Of a stretch of DNA of 41,815 nucleotides, positions 33,680 to 41,776 are shown in pieces (the first letter of the stretch is position 1; the number at the start of each line of letters is the position of its first letter). Where the stretch lies: positions 597,214-639,028 of the forward strand of contig NZ_JAEHOB010000001.1 of the NCBI RefSeq assembly GCF_016464705.1, written 5' to 3'. This DNA is from Qaidamihabitans albus. GTDB lineage: Bacteria; Actinomycetota; Actinomycetes; Mycobacteriales; Pseudonocardiaceae. A program made the position numbers and the translations under genes. The notes under the pieces were generated by a model, which did not search any database, was not told where the DNA came from, and saw only the letters and a program-made list of their open reading frames with translations.

Positions 33680-34864
33680 TTGAACTGGGTCGACGTGCTG
33701 GTGGTGCTGCTGGCTGTGCTCGCGGCCGTATCCGGTGCCCGGCAGGGTGTGGTCATCGCACTGCCCGCGTTCCTCGGTGTGATCGGCGGCGCGATCCTCG
33801 GCATCCAGCTCGCCCCGTCCGTCGTCGACTTCTTCCAGCATCCCGCCGCGCGGGTGGCGTTCGCGGTGGCCACGGTGGTCTTTCTCGTTGCGCTCGGCGA
33901 GACCCTCGGGGTGTGGATCGGGAACAAGATCAAGGGCAGGATCTCCTCACCCAAGCTGTCCGGGGTGGACAACACGCTGGGCGCGGTCGTGCAGGGCGCC
34001 GTGGTCTTCGTCGTCGCGTGGCTCATCGCGCTGCCGCTGACGAGCGTGGCGGCGCTGCCGGGACTGGCCAGGGCGATCAACGACTCGACCGTACTGGGTG
34101 GCGTCAACTCGATGATGCCGGAGGCGGCCGAGGGACTGCCCGACGAACTGCGCAAGCTGCTCGACGAATCAGGCTTTCCGTCCATCGTGGATCCGTTCCA
34201 GAAGGCCCCGATCAACGAGATCGGGCCGCCGGACCCGGCGTTGCAGAACAGCCAGGTCGTGCGGACGCTGAACGACAGCGTGCTCAAGATCCGCGGCATC
34301 GCGCCGTCGTGCTCGCGCTCGCTGGAGGGCAGCGGATTCGTCATCGCACCACAACGCGTGATGACCAACGCACACGTCGTGGCCGGGACCGACGAGGTGG
34401 CGGTGGAGACACCGGGTGGGCTGGAGCAGGCGCGGGTCGTCCACTACGACCCGGAGACCGACGTCGCGATCCTCGCGGTGCCCGGCCTGCAGGCGCCGAC
34501 GATGCGGCTGGCCCAGGAGTCGGCGCAGGCCGGTGACGACGCGATCGTGCTCGGCTACCCGCTGGACGGGCCGTACACCGCGACGCCCGCGCGAGTGCGG
34601 GAGCGGATCAACCTGCGTGGTCCGGACATCTACGACGCGACCACCGTGCAGCGGGACGTGTTCACCGTGCGCGGGCAGGTGCGCAGCGGCAACTCCGGAG
34701 GGCCGATGGTCGACCCGCAGGGCCGGGTGGTCGGCGTGGTCTTCGGTGCGTCCGTCGAGGACCCGGACACCGGGTTCGTGCTCACCGCCGACGAGGTGCG
34801 GCCGGAGGTGAACGCGGCGCCGGGATACGGCGCGCAGGTCGGCACCGGCGCCTGCACCTCGTGA
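33680..34864 (+). CDS. marP: Membrane serine protease MarP
   Basis: The 394-residue protein has four N-terminal transmembrane helices (CvpA-like part, about 1-125) and an extracytoplasmic chymotrypsin-like domain. The triad is H232 (TNAHVVAG), D261 (DPETDVAIL) and S339 (SGNSGGP). C211 and C392 match the cysteine pair that stabilises active MarP in M. tuberculosis, where the protease is needed for acid resistance and intrabacterial pH control and processes the RipA hydrolase. The TTG start follows GGGAGAG. The terminal TCG-TGA is formed by palindromic repeat copy E. Confidence 0.95.
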   Translation: MNWVDVLVVLLAVLAAVSGARQGVVIALPAFLGVIGGAILGIQLAPSVVDFFQHPAARVAFAVATVVFLVALGETLGVWIGNKIKGRISSPKLSGVDNTLGAVVQGAVVFVVAWLIALPLTSVAALPGLARAINDSTVLGGVNSMMPEAAEGLPDELRKLLDESGFPSIVDPFQKAPINEIGPPDPALQNSQVVRTLNDSVLKIRGIAPSCSRSLEGSGFVIAPQRVMTNAHVVAGTDEVAVETPGGLEQARVVHYDPETDVAILAVPGLQAPTMRLAQESAQAGDDAIVLGYPLDGPYTATPARVRERINLRGPDIYDATTVQRDVFTVRGQVRSGNSGGPMVDPQGRVVGVVFGASVEDPDTGFVLTADEVRPEVNAAPGYGAQVGTGACTS

Positions 34865-34902
34865 GTGCGCACGCGAGTTCTAGCTCGGGTGGCCACTCAC
34901 GA
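34859..34902. repeat. 44-bp palindromic repeat, copy E
   Basis: Outer 9-bp arms TCGTGAGTG/CACTCACGA, inner CGAG/CTCG and CAC/GTG pairs. It contains the stop codons of both converging genes (TGA of marP and TAG of the EphE-like gene) and probably terminates both. Confidence 0.88.
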
Positions 34903-35833
34903 GGCGGAGGAAGGTCACCAGGGCCCTGCTGGTCTCGACCGGCTCCTCGAGGTGCGGGAGGTGGCCCGTGCCCGGCAGCGTCTCGAACCGGGAACGCGGA
35001 CCCACCCACGGCGCCGAGTCACGCGCGGTCGAAAGGAGCACGCAGGGGTCGGCGGCACCGTGCAGCTGCAGCACCGGCACCCTGGGCCGCGCGTCGACGG
35101 CCTCGGTGAACCGCCTGCCCTCACCGCGGAACTGCGCTCGGAACGCCCACCGGTAGTACTCGAGGGCGCTGTGCGCCACCCCGGGCACGAGCATCGCGCG
35201 GCGGAACACCCGCGTGGTCTCGGTGCAGTCGGTGCTCCGCCGCCACGCCTCGCCCGACCAGCCGCGCAACAGCCGCTCGACCGCGGCCGCGTCGTCCCGG
35301 ACCAGACCACGCTCGGGCGCGAGCGGTACCTGGAAGCGGAACAGGTGGGCCAGCGCACGGGCCTGGTTGGACCTCCGGCCGCGAAGCGCGGTGCGGGTGA
35401 CCGCCGAACGCAGCGCGAGTGGGTGTGCGCCGCCGAGCACGCTGACGGAACCGACCACCCGGGGGTGCAGCGCGGCGACCGACCAGGCGAGCATCCCGCC
35501 CCAGGCATGGCCGACGAGGTGGGCCTGCCGCTCCCCGAGCGCGCGGACGAGTCCGGCGACGTCACCGGCGAGGGTCCACGCGTCGTAGCCGCGGGGCGGC
35601 TTGTCGGAGTCGCCGTAGCCGCGCAGATCGGCCGCCACCACCCGGAAGCCCGCGTCGGCCAGCGCGCGCAGCTGGTGCCGCCAGGTCCACCAGAACTCCG
35701 CGAAGCCGTGCAGCAGCAGCACCATCGGGCCGGACCCGGCCTCGGCGACGTGCAGCCGGATCCCGTTGGCGGACACGTCGCGGTGTGTCCACGGCCCGTC
35801 GATCCGGACGGTCGAGGGATCGGGCCGGGACAC
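34880..35833 (-). CDS. EphE-like alpha/beta hydrolase lacking the nucleophile
   Basis: The 317-residue alpha/beta hydrolase of the epoxide hydrolase/haloalkane dehalogenase branch shows an N-terminal IDGPWTHRDVSANGIRLHVAEAG, an oxyanion stretch LHGFAEFWW (usual HGxP has Ala for Pro), and a C-terminal acid in AADPCVL and histidine in GHLPHLEEP. The nucleophile elbow reads VGHAWGG: A110 replaces the Asp or Ser expected between His and Trp. It is therefore probably not an epoxide hydrolase and may be catalytically inactive. The position next to marP matches ephE (Rv3670). GTG 35833 is the best start, without a clear ribosome binding site. Confidence 0.82.
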   Translation of the reverse strand: MSRPDPSTVRIDGPWTHRDVSANGIRLHVAEAGSGPMVLLLHGFAEFWWTWRHQLRALADAGFRVVAADLRGYGDSDKPPRGYDAWTLAGDVAGLVRALGERQAHLVGHAWGGMLAWSVAALHPRVVGSVSVLGGAHPLALRSAVTRTALRGRRSNQARALAHLFRFQVPLAPERGLVRDDAAAVERLLRGWSGEAWRRSTDCTETTRVFRRAMLVPGVAHSALEYYRWAFRAQFRGEGRRFTEAVDARPRVPVLQLHGAADPCVLLSTARDSAPWVGPRSRFETLPGTGHLPHLEEPVETSRALVTFLRLVSGHPS

Positions 35834-35853
35834 GGCGGCTCGCGCCAAGAACG

Positions 35854-36408
35854 TCAGCGTTGCGTCGGCGAGGGCGTGCCCGGCGCCGGCCGCGCGCCGT
35901 CGGCACCATCGGTGCCGGCCGTGTCGCTGTCGGACGTCCGGCGTGGCCTGAACGCGGCGGCCGTCTCCCTGATGCTGTCGATCGACCGCTGTGGTGCCCG
36001 GACCTTCTTCCACTTCCGGAAGCCGAGGAGGCCGAAGGCGGCCGCCAGTACCAGCATCAGGCCGAAGACGATGAGGAACGCCGCCCAGCGCTGCAGCCAC
36101 TCCGAAAGCAGCTCGCCGAGGAAGAAGAAAAAGAAGAACGAGCTGTAGAGGGCTACGACCGCGGCTACGGCGAAGAAGACGCTGCCCTTGGCCGCCTTCT
36201 TGGCCTCGCCGACGGTCTCCGACTTGACGAGCTCCACCTCGGCCCGGAACAGCGTCGACATGTGCTGCGTCGCGTCCTTGACCAGCGCGCCGATCGACTG
36301 CCCGTTCGTTCCGCCGGAGCCGTTGTCCTCGGACAGCGGGATGTAGGGCACGGCCCCCACGCCGTCGGTGTCCTTGAGTTCGTGCTTGGGGCTGCTCACG
36401 CGCCTCAT
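35854..36408 (-). CDS. Holin-like membrane protein (phage holin superfamily 6 type, Rv3669-like position)
   Basis: The 184-residue protein has a soluble N-terminus with an amphipathic helix (TLFRAEVELVKSETVGEAKKAAKG) that is diagnostic of the actinobacterial phage-holin-like family. Two transmembrane helices follow (about 80-100, with SSFFFFFFLGELL, and 110-130). The basic then acidic C-terminal tail is disordered. It is not evidence of a prophage. These are housekeeping membrane proteins found beside ephE/marP. ATG 36408 is used and GTG 36399 is an alternative. It lies 20 bp upstream of the EphE-like gene, so the two are likely co-transcribed. Confidence 0.82.
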   Translation of the reverse strand: MRRVSSPKHELKDTDGVGAVPYIPLSEDNGSGGTNGQSIGALVKDATQHMSTLFRAEVELVKSETVGEAKKAAKGSVFFAVAAVVALYSSFFFFFFLGELLSEWLQRWAAFLIVFGLMLVLAAAFGLLGFRKWKKVRAPQRSIDSIRETAAAFRPRRTSDSDTAGTDGADGARPAPGTPSPTQR

Positions 36409-36470
36409 CGTGCCATGTGCCCGGGGAGACGGCGCGGTGGGCGCGCGTAAACAGCGCGGAGCCGCCCGGG

Positions 36471-37670
36471 TCACTCCGAGGAGGCGGCGTGCACCTTGCT
36501 GCGGCGCAGCAGGAGCAGGGCGGCCGCCAGCGACGCGACCGCCGACGCCAGCAGTACGGCGGTCTTCGCGAGCTCGGCGAGTTCCCCTTCCAGTGACAGG
36601 TCGGCGATGAGCAGGCTGACGGTGAAACCGACCGCACCGAGCATCGAAAGGGCTCCGATGTCGAGCCAGCCCATACTGGCCGGCCGCCGGGCGATGCCGA
36701 GCCGGACGGCGAGGGCACTGGCACCGAGGATGCCGATCACCTTGCCGGCGAGCAGGCCGAAGATCACCGCGAGCGGGATCGGGCTGGTGAACACCTCGCC
36801 GAGCGAGTCGGCGCTGATCGCGATGCCCGCCGCGAAGAGCGCGAACACCGGCACGGCCACCGCGGCCGACCACGGCTGCAGGCGGTGTTCGAGGCGGACG
36901 GCAGGGGCCTCGCGCTCGCCCGGGTCCTGCCGCACGCGCGTGAGCAGGCCGAGCGCGACACCGGCGACCGTGGCGTGGATGCCGGAGGAGTGCACGGCGA
37001 CCCAGACGACGACGGCCAGCGGCACGTACAGCCACCAGGCCCGCACCCGCTTGTGCTGGAGGTAGGCGTAAAGGGCGAGTGCCAGTACGGCGACCGCGGC
37101 GGCGACGAGGTCGAAGCCCGCAGTGAACAGCACCGCGATCACGATGATCGCGCCGAGGTCGTCGACCACCGCGAGCGAGAGCAGGAAGACCCTCGCCGCC
37201 GTGGGCAGGCGGGACCCGGTCAGTGCGAGCACGCCGAGGGCGAAGGCGATGTCGGTCGCCACGGGAATGGCCCACGCCTTGTCGATACCGGGCTCGCCCC
37301 AGCCGACGCCGAGGGCGATCAACGCCGGTAGCACCATGCCGCCGATGGCGGCGACGATCGGCAGCGCGGCGGCCTTCACGTTGGACAGCTCGCCCACCAC
37401 GAGCTCGCGCTTGAGCTCGAGGCCCACGACGAAGAAGAACAGCGCGAGCAGGCCGTCCTTCGCCCAGTCCCCGATGGACAGGTTCAGGTGCAGCAGGTGC
37501 GGTCCCAGCTCGAAGTCGCGGACGGAACGGTAGATGTCGTCCAGCGGCGAGTTGGCCAGCACCAGCGCGATGGCGGTCGCCGCGAGCAGGATCATCCCGC
37601 CGGTGGTCTCCGTGCGGATGAAGCGGGCGAACTCGGTGACGGCCTGGTTCGAACGGCGCGGTGTGCTCAC
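36471..37670 (-). CDS. nhaA: Na+/H+ antiporter NhaA
   Basis: The 399-residue antiporter has about 12 transmembrane segments. The ion-binding aspartate pair is visible in SLAVVDDLGAIIVIA, and the unwound-helix region in PVATDIAFALGVLAL. It exports Na+ in exchange for protons at alkaline pH or high salt. GTG 37670 is chosen because GGGAG precedes it. The longer frame to 37784 is an arginine-rich extension. Monocistronic as far as seen. Confidence 0.94.
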   Translation of the reverse strand: MSTPRRSNQAVTEFARFIRTETTGGMILLAATAIALVLANSPLDDIYRSVRDFELGPHLLHLNLSIGDWAKDGLLALFFFVVGLELKRELVVGELSNVKAAALPIVAAIGGMVLPALIALGVGWGEPGIDKAWAIPVATDIAFALGVLALTGSRLPTAARVFLLSLAVVDDLGAIIVIAVLFTAGFDLVAAAVAVLALALYAYLQHKRVRAWWLYVPLAVVVWVAVHSSGIHATVAGVALGLLTRVRQDPGEREAPAVRLEHRLQPWSAAVAVPVFALFAAGIAISADSLGEVFTSPIPLAVIFGLLAGKVIGILGASALAVRLGIARRPASMGWLDIGALSMLGAVGFTVSLLIADLSLEGELAELAKTAVLLASAVASLAAALLLLRRSKVHAASSE

Positions 37671-37838
37671 GGACGGCTCCCGGGGTCGGTCGGTGGCATC
37701 GCCGACCAGACTTCCCGGCACACCTCGGCCGACCCTAACGGTTGTCCGGGAACGACGCGCCCCGGACGTGGCGATTGCCACCACTCCCTGGGGCAGTTAG
37801 CGACCACTAATCGGAGTACCGTGTCAGAAGTTTTCACC
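37671..37838. promoter_or_regulatory. Intergenic region upstream of nhaA
   Basis: A 168-bp non-coding stretch between nhaA and a possible small ORF. It must carry the nhaA promoter. No clear -10/-35 pair or operator was recognised. AT-richer sequence (CCACTAATCGGAGTACCGTGTC) near 37803-37824 may hold a plus-strand promoter. Confidence 0.3.
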
Positions 37839-37955
37839 ATGCTCAGGCCACAAGGGATGTACGAAATGGACACGGCTACCGAGGCTGTTCGGCCCGAACG
37901 CACGCCGGCCTCGCCGGATGATTCCCCGGCTGATGGGCGGCGTGCGCCGAGCTGA
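37839..37955 (+). CDS. Possible 38-residue peptide
   Basis: ATG 37839 opens a short frame beginning MLRPQGMYEMDTATEAVRPE with a Pro/Asp/Arg-rich end. In-frame ATGs at 37857 and 37866 are alternatives, the former preceded by AAGG. It precedes a membrane protein gene by 46 bp in the same direction. Third-position GC rises in its second half. No family is recognised, so it could be non-coding. Confidence 0.35.
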   Translation: MLRPQGMYEMDTATEAVRPERTPASPDDSPADGRRAPS

Positions 37956-38001
37956 GCTGGCATCATCGTCCGGGTCGGCGAAGTCCTGCCCGGGGGGTGC
38001 G

Positions 38002-38244
38002 ATGAGGGAGCGGCTCTACGTGTTGCTTGCGGTGGCGTCGGGAGTCCTGCTGATGGCCGGTGGAGCGATCACGCTCACCGACAATGGCACCGCTGGCACG
38101 GCCGGGTCCGTGGAGACGGCCGTGAGCGCGCAGGGTCAGGACACCGCGGAGACCGGCTGGCTGCTGCTCGGCTTCGGTGCGCTGCTGGCCGCGGCCGGCT
38201 CGTTCTGGGCCTACAGCCGGTTGCGCGGCAAGCGCGCGTCCTAG
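38002..38244 (+). CDS. Small membrane protein
   Basis: The 80-residue protein has two transmembrane helices (about 6-24 and 50-70), a short Thr/Ala/Gly-rich extracytoplasmic loop and a basic C-terminus (RLRGKRAS). It begins MRERLYVLLAVASG after a GGGGGG stretch 5 nt upstream. The function is unknown. Its TAG stop shares CTAG with the converging VIT-family gene. Confidence 0.7.
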   Translation: MRERLYVLLAVASGVLLMAGGAITLTDNGTAGTAGSVETAVSAQGQDTAETGWLLLGFGALLAAAGSFWAYSRLRGKRAS

Positions 38245-38975
38245 CCGAGCGCGACGCCGAACAGGTTGCCGATCAGGTACGTCACCAGCATCGTCAGCGT
38301 CCCGACTCCGACGTTGCGCACGATCGCCCTGCCCGCCAGCGCGTTCCCGAGCCGTGCGCTCGACCAGCCGGTGAGCGCAAGCCCGACGAGCACTCCAGCA
38401 CCGCAGGCCCACACCCGCACCGGCGCAGGCGTGAGAGTGATCGCCAGCAGTGGCAGCAGGGCACCGACGGAGAACGCGAGCATGGAAGCCCACGCCGCCT
38501 GCCACGGGCTCGTGAGGTGGCCAGGGTCGATGCGCAGCTCGGCCTCGGCGTGCGCACGCAGCGCGTCCTTCGCGGTCAGCTCCTCCGCCACCTTCGAGGC
38601 GAGATCGGGGGAGAGTCCCTTCTCCTCGTAGATCGAGGCGAGTTCGCGTTCCTCCTCCACGGGCATCGTGCGCAGCTCCAGCGTCTCCTGCCGGAGCATC
38701 GCCCGCTCGGTGTCGCGCTGCGTGCTCACCGAGACGTACTCGCCGCCCGCCATCGACAGCGCGCCGGCCACCAGCCCGGCCACGCCGGCGATCATGATCG
38801 CCGAGCGCTCGGTCGTCGCGCCTGCGACGCCGACCACGAGGCCCGCCACCGAGACGATGCCGTCGTTGGCGCCGAGGACACCCGCACGCAGCCAGTTGAG
38901 CCTGCCACCGTAGTCCTCGTGGTGGGGCTCACCGGAATGCGGAAGGTCCGGCTCCGGGCCGCGCGTCTCGCTCAT
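38241..38975 (-). CDS. VIT1/CCC1 family iron/manganese transporter
   Basis: The 244-residue protein of the VIT1/CCC1 family shows GVLGANDGIVSVAGLVVGVAGA in the first helix, SMAGGEYVSVSTQRDTE after the second, and a Glu-rich cytoplasmic metal-binding domain (EEERELASIYEEKGLSPDLA, about 105-150), followed by three more helices. Such proteins move Fe(II) or Mn(II) out of the cytoplasm. ATG 38975 gives the family N-terminus. The upstream region has a 15-bp tandem repeat that contains TTGAC. Confidence 0.92.
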   Translation of the reverse strand: MSETRGPEPDLPHSGEPHHEDYGGRLNWLRAGVLGANDGIVSVAGLVVGVAGATTERSAIMIAGVAGLVAGALSMAGGEYVSVSTQRDTERAMLRQETLELRTMPVEEERELASIYEEKGLSPDLASKVAEELTAKDALRAHAEAELRIDPGHLTSPWQAAWASMLAFSVGALLPLLAITLTPAPVRVWACGAGVLVGLALTGWSSARLGNALAGRAIVRNVGVGTLTMLVTYLIGNLFGVALG

Positions 38976-39000
38976 GCCCACATTGAACCCGGACGCCCGG

Positions 39001-39030
39001 ATTGGACACCAGTCAATTGGACACCAGTCA
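39001..39030. repeat. Two tandem 15-bp repeats upstream of the VIT-family gene
   Basis: ATTGGACACCAGTCA occurs twice head to tail, 26-55 bp before the transporter start. On its coding strand each unit ends in TCCAAT, and the junction creates TTGACT, a possible -35 box. It could be a regulator site or a promoter duplicated by slippage. Confidence 0.75.
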
Positions 39031-39093
39031 CCAGAGGCGTGGCGAACCCGCCAGGGTCCGGGTGATCGCCGCACCGCCCGGACCCGGCACGGG

Positions 39094-39576
39094 TCAGCTC
39101 TCCAGTTCGGCGAGGGCCTGCTTGGCCTGCTGGAGCTCGGCCTCCAGCTGCTGGACGCGTGCCTGCTGCTGCTCCCGCGCGGCGTCGATCACCTCGTCGA
39201 TCGGGCCGGAGAGATCCTCGTGGAGTTCCTTCACGGCACGGGAAACCGCGGCCGCCGGGATGGCGAGGCCACGGGCGATCCACTTGCTGCCGTGCTTCAG
39301 TTCCGCCTGCCACTCGCCGTCGGCCGTGCCCGTGACGGTGAGCGTCAGCTCGACCGAGCGGGTTTTGCGGGGGCCGGAGCCCTTGGGCCTGCCTCGCTGT
39401 GGCTTGGCCGGCTCGGCCTGCGGGGTCTCGTGCTCAGGTGCGGGCGCCGTCCCGTTCGCCTCCCCGTCGGACGAGGCGGTGGTGTCGGCGGTGGGCACTT
39501 CCCGTTCCTGTGTCGCGGAATCCACGGTCATCGTCGGTGTCGTCTCCTTGCCGGGGTCGATCGTGCTCGGGGTCAC
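39094..39576 (-). CDS. AT-hook-like protein with C-terminal coiled coil, unknown function
   Basis: The 160-residue protein has a disordered acidic/Thr-rich N-terminus (1-55) and a basic PQRGRPKGSGPRKTRS segment resembling an AT-hook (GRP core flanked by Arg/Lys). A small folded part containing LTLTVTGTADGEWQAELKHG is followed by a C-terminal coiled coil (AREQQQARVQQLEAELQQAKQ). The combination suggests a DNA-associated or nucleoid protein, which is inference. GTG 39576 is used. An in-frame ATG at 39531 is possible. Confidence 0.7.
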   Translation of the reverse strand: MTPSTIDPGKETTPTMTVDSATQEREVPTADTTASSDGEANGTAPAPEHETPQAEPAKPQRGRPKGSGPRKTRSVELTLTVTGTADGEWQAELKHGSKWIARGLAIPAAAVSRAVKELHEDLSGPIDEVIDAAREQQQARVQQLEAELQQAKQALAELES

Positions 39577-40071
39577 AGAGTAGAACAGGCGTTCGATCTC
39601 GGATCGCCCGGGCCGACTCTACCGCCGCCGCGGGTCGCCCGCACACAGCGAGCGCCGTCTCCGGTTCCGGCGGTCCGGCAACGGGCGGCCGACGATTTCC
39701 GAGGCTCCATACCCCCGGTACGGCCGTTACACCTTTCCACCCGAAAGAGTGAACCGAGAATACAAGGGTGAGATAGCGCTGCGTAGTTTCCGCTGATCGC
39801 GGTTTTACGGTCGCGTGGCGAGCGGTCGCCTCGGTTGAGCACGGACGGCCGTGGCTGTTACCAACAGCCGGTCGTTTTCGTCCTACTGCGATTCCTTATG
39901 TCTCGCAACGGGGTCAGGGCAGTGTCGCCGCGGGTTGCCGCGAGGGTCGCCCTCGGGACGGATGCCGTCACGTCATGATCGACTGAAGTGAGACTGCTGT
40001 GAGAGACGAAATGGCTCTCTGCTTTAATACGGATCTTGCTCACTGCGACCTACGGCCAGGGACTGTGATTA
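39577..40071. promoter_or_regulatory. 495-bp intergenic region before the L,D-transpeptidase gene
   Basis: No ORF with coding character is seen. It holds a hairpin GGCTGTT-ACC-AACAGCC (39853-39869) followed by GGTCGTTTTCG, which looks like an intrinsic terminator, and a second small hairpin CGAGGG-TCG-CCCTCG near 39942-39956. An AT-rich CTTTAATACG near 40022-40031, about 45 nt before ATG 40072, is the best -10 candidate for the transpeptidase gene. A short untranslated RNA ending at 39870 is possible but unsupported. Confidence 0.4.
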
Positions 40072-40875
40072 ATGGAAAGATCTGAGAAGCGGGGGTTCGC
40101 CTCCCCGCGGAGGTTGCTCGCCGTCGCGGCTGCGGCCGCACTGGCTCTGCTGGTGCCGGGCTGCAGCGGTGGCGACGAACCCGCCGGCCAGCCGAGCGCG
40201 GTCAGCCAGGAGGAGCGTGGCGCGCTCCCGGAGGCGACCACGTACGAGAAGCTCGCGGACGCGCCGGCGGACCCCGAACCCAGCGCCGCCACCGATGGAG
40301 AGGTCCTCCATCCCAAGCGTGAGCTGGTGGTGCACGACGCGGCGGACGGCGATCCGATCGCCAAGCTGCCGGTCAAGCAGATCTCGTCGCCGACGTGGGT
40401 GCCGGTCATCGCGCGTGAGGGCGACTGGGCCCAGATCCTGCTGCCGTCGCGGCCGAACGGCGCCTCGGGCTGGATCAATACGGCAGGTGACGCGGTGGAG
40501 TCGGCCACAAACGACTACCTCGTGAACGTCGATCTCGACGGCTACAGCCTGGAGATCGTCAAGGACGGTGCACCGGTCGGCGAGTGGACGATCGGTATCG
40601 GCAAGCCCGAGCATCCCACTCCGACGGGCCGCGCCTTCATCATCGCCTCGATCAAGGAGACCGTGAACGACTACAGTCCGATCGTTCTCCCGTTGAGCAG
40701 CCACTCCGACTCGCACGAGACCTTCGGCGGTGGCCCCGGCACGGTGGGCATCCACACGTGGCCGGACAACAGCTTCGTCGGGCAGGCCAACAGCGACGGG
40801 TGCATCAGGGTCACCGAGGAAGCCCTGAACGAGCTCGTCAAGCTGCCGCTGGGCACGATCGTCAACATCACGTGA
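40072..40875 (+). CDS. L,D-transpeptidase (YkuD) lipoprotein
   Basis: The 267-residue protein has a lipoprotein signal peptide (lipobox LVPGC, Cys about 31), an SH3-like middle part (about 85-145) and a YkuD domain. The active site is HTWPDNSF followed by SDGCIRV (H...S-x-G-C-x-R). It would make 3-3 cross-links in peptidoglycan or attach proteins to the wall, from the outer face of the membrane. Followed by a secreted protein gene 64 bp downstream in the same direction. Confidence 0.92.
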   Translation: MERSEKRGFASPRRLLAVAAAAALALLVPGCSGGDEPAGQPSAVSQEERGALPEATTYEKLADAPADPEPSAATDGEVLHPKRELVVHDAADGDPIAKLPVKQISSPTWVPVIAREGDWAQILLPSRPNGASGWINTAGDAVESATNDYLVNVDLDGYSLEIVKDGAPVGEWTIGIGKPEHPTPTGRAFIIASIKETVNDYSPIVLPLSSHSDSHETFGGGPGTVGIHTWPDNSFVGQANSDGCIRVTEEALNELVKLPLGTIVNIT

Positions 40876-40939
40876 CCGGCAGACCGGCCCGCACGACATC
40901 CCGCACGACATCCGTTCGCTCGAACTGAAAGGTGAACCC

Positions 40940-41695
40940 TTGTCCAAGAAGAGAACCGCTGCTCTGAGTGCCTCCGCGCTGTCGGTGCTGCTCGCGGGTG
41001 GTATCGCTTTCGCCCCGGCCGCCTCCGCGCAGCCCGAGGACTCCGCGTACGCCATCGAGGCGACCGGCCTGATCAGTGTTCCGAAGACGCCGCACGTGGT
41101 CGGCTCGGGCGACCAGTCGCTCGTCGCCGCCGACCTGCCGTCGGCCGCCGACCCGATCGTCCACGCCGGTGTCTTCAACGCGGAGGCCTCGCAGGGCTAC
41201 GCGAAGGCCAGCACCGCCGAGGCCCGCGTCGGCCTGCCCGGCGCGCCGGTGATCGAGGCCGAGCTGATCGTCGCCGAGTGCGAAGACCTGAAGGGCTCCA
41301 CCTCGATCGCGAACCTCCGGATCGGTGACCAGCAGGTCAAGCTCGACCAGATCCCGGAGAACCAGGCGGTCGTCCCGGAGCAGCTCAAGGGTGTCGCCAG
41401 CATCACGCTGAACAAGCAGGAGAAGGCGGACGGCGCGCTGACCGTCACCGCGCTGTCGGTGGACCTGCTAAACAGCACTCAGACGATCGACCTCTCCTCG
41501 GCGACCTGCACGGAGAAGGACGGCGAGCCGACCGAGCCCAAGCCGACGGAGCCCAAGCCGACCGAGCCGACGAAGCCCGGCGACGGTGACGGCGATGGCG
41601 ACGGCGACGGCGACCTGCCGGGTGCCACTCCGGGTGAGGACGGCAGCGCCCCGGTGCCGACCCCGCAGCCCGGGCACCTCGACGTGACCGGCTGA
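40940..41695 (+). CDS. Secreted protein with acidic repeat tail
   Basis: The 251-residue protein has a Sec signal peptide cleaved near ASAQ (about residue 31). A beta-rich domain (about 35-195) with two cysteines (in AECED and SATCTEK) could form a disulfide. A low-complexity tail of EPKPT and GDGDGD repeats ends in PQPGHLDVTG. It resembles the choice-of-anchor-type secreted proteins of Pseudonocardiaceae, but I recall this only weakly. TTG start after GAAAGGTG. Next to an L,D-transpeptidase, a cell-wall location is plausible. Confidence 0.8.
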   Translation: MSKKRTAALSASALSVLLAGGIAFAPAASAQPEDSAYAIEATGLISVPKTPHVVGSGDQSLVAADLPSAADPIVHAGVFNAEASQGYAKASTAEARVGLPGAPVIEAELIVAECEDLKGSTSIANLRIGDQQVKLDQIPENQAVVPEQLKGVASITLNKQEKADGALTVTALSVDLLNSTQTIDLSSATCTEKDGEPTEPKPTEPKPTEPTKPGDGDGDGDGDGDLPGATPGEDGSAPVPTPQPGHLDVTG

Positions 41696-41704
41696 TCACC
41701 GGAT

Positions 41705-41767
41705 CACCGCACACATGACTGTGGCCTCCACCCGTCCAGGGTGGAGGCCACAGTCATGTGTGCGGTG
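41705..41767. terminator. Perfect 29-bp inverted repeat (bidirectional terminator)
   Basis: A 29-bp arm starting CACCGCACACATGACTG is perfectly repeated in inverse orientation around the loop GTCCA. It begins 9 bp after the secreted protein stop, and another minus-strand stop codon lies 9 bp beyond it. It probably terminates converging transcripts. The length without mismatch is unusual for a simple terminator. Confidence 0.85.
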
Positions 41768-41776
41768 GGAGGGAGG

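Noticed and set aside
35854-36408. Holin-like protein as evidence of a prophage
   Set aside because: The family is a common actinobacterial membrane protein found beside ephE/marP, and no other phage gene is near.
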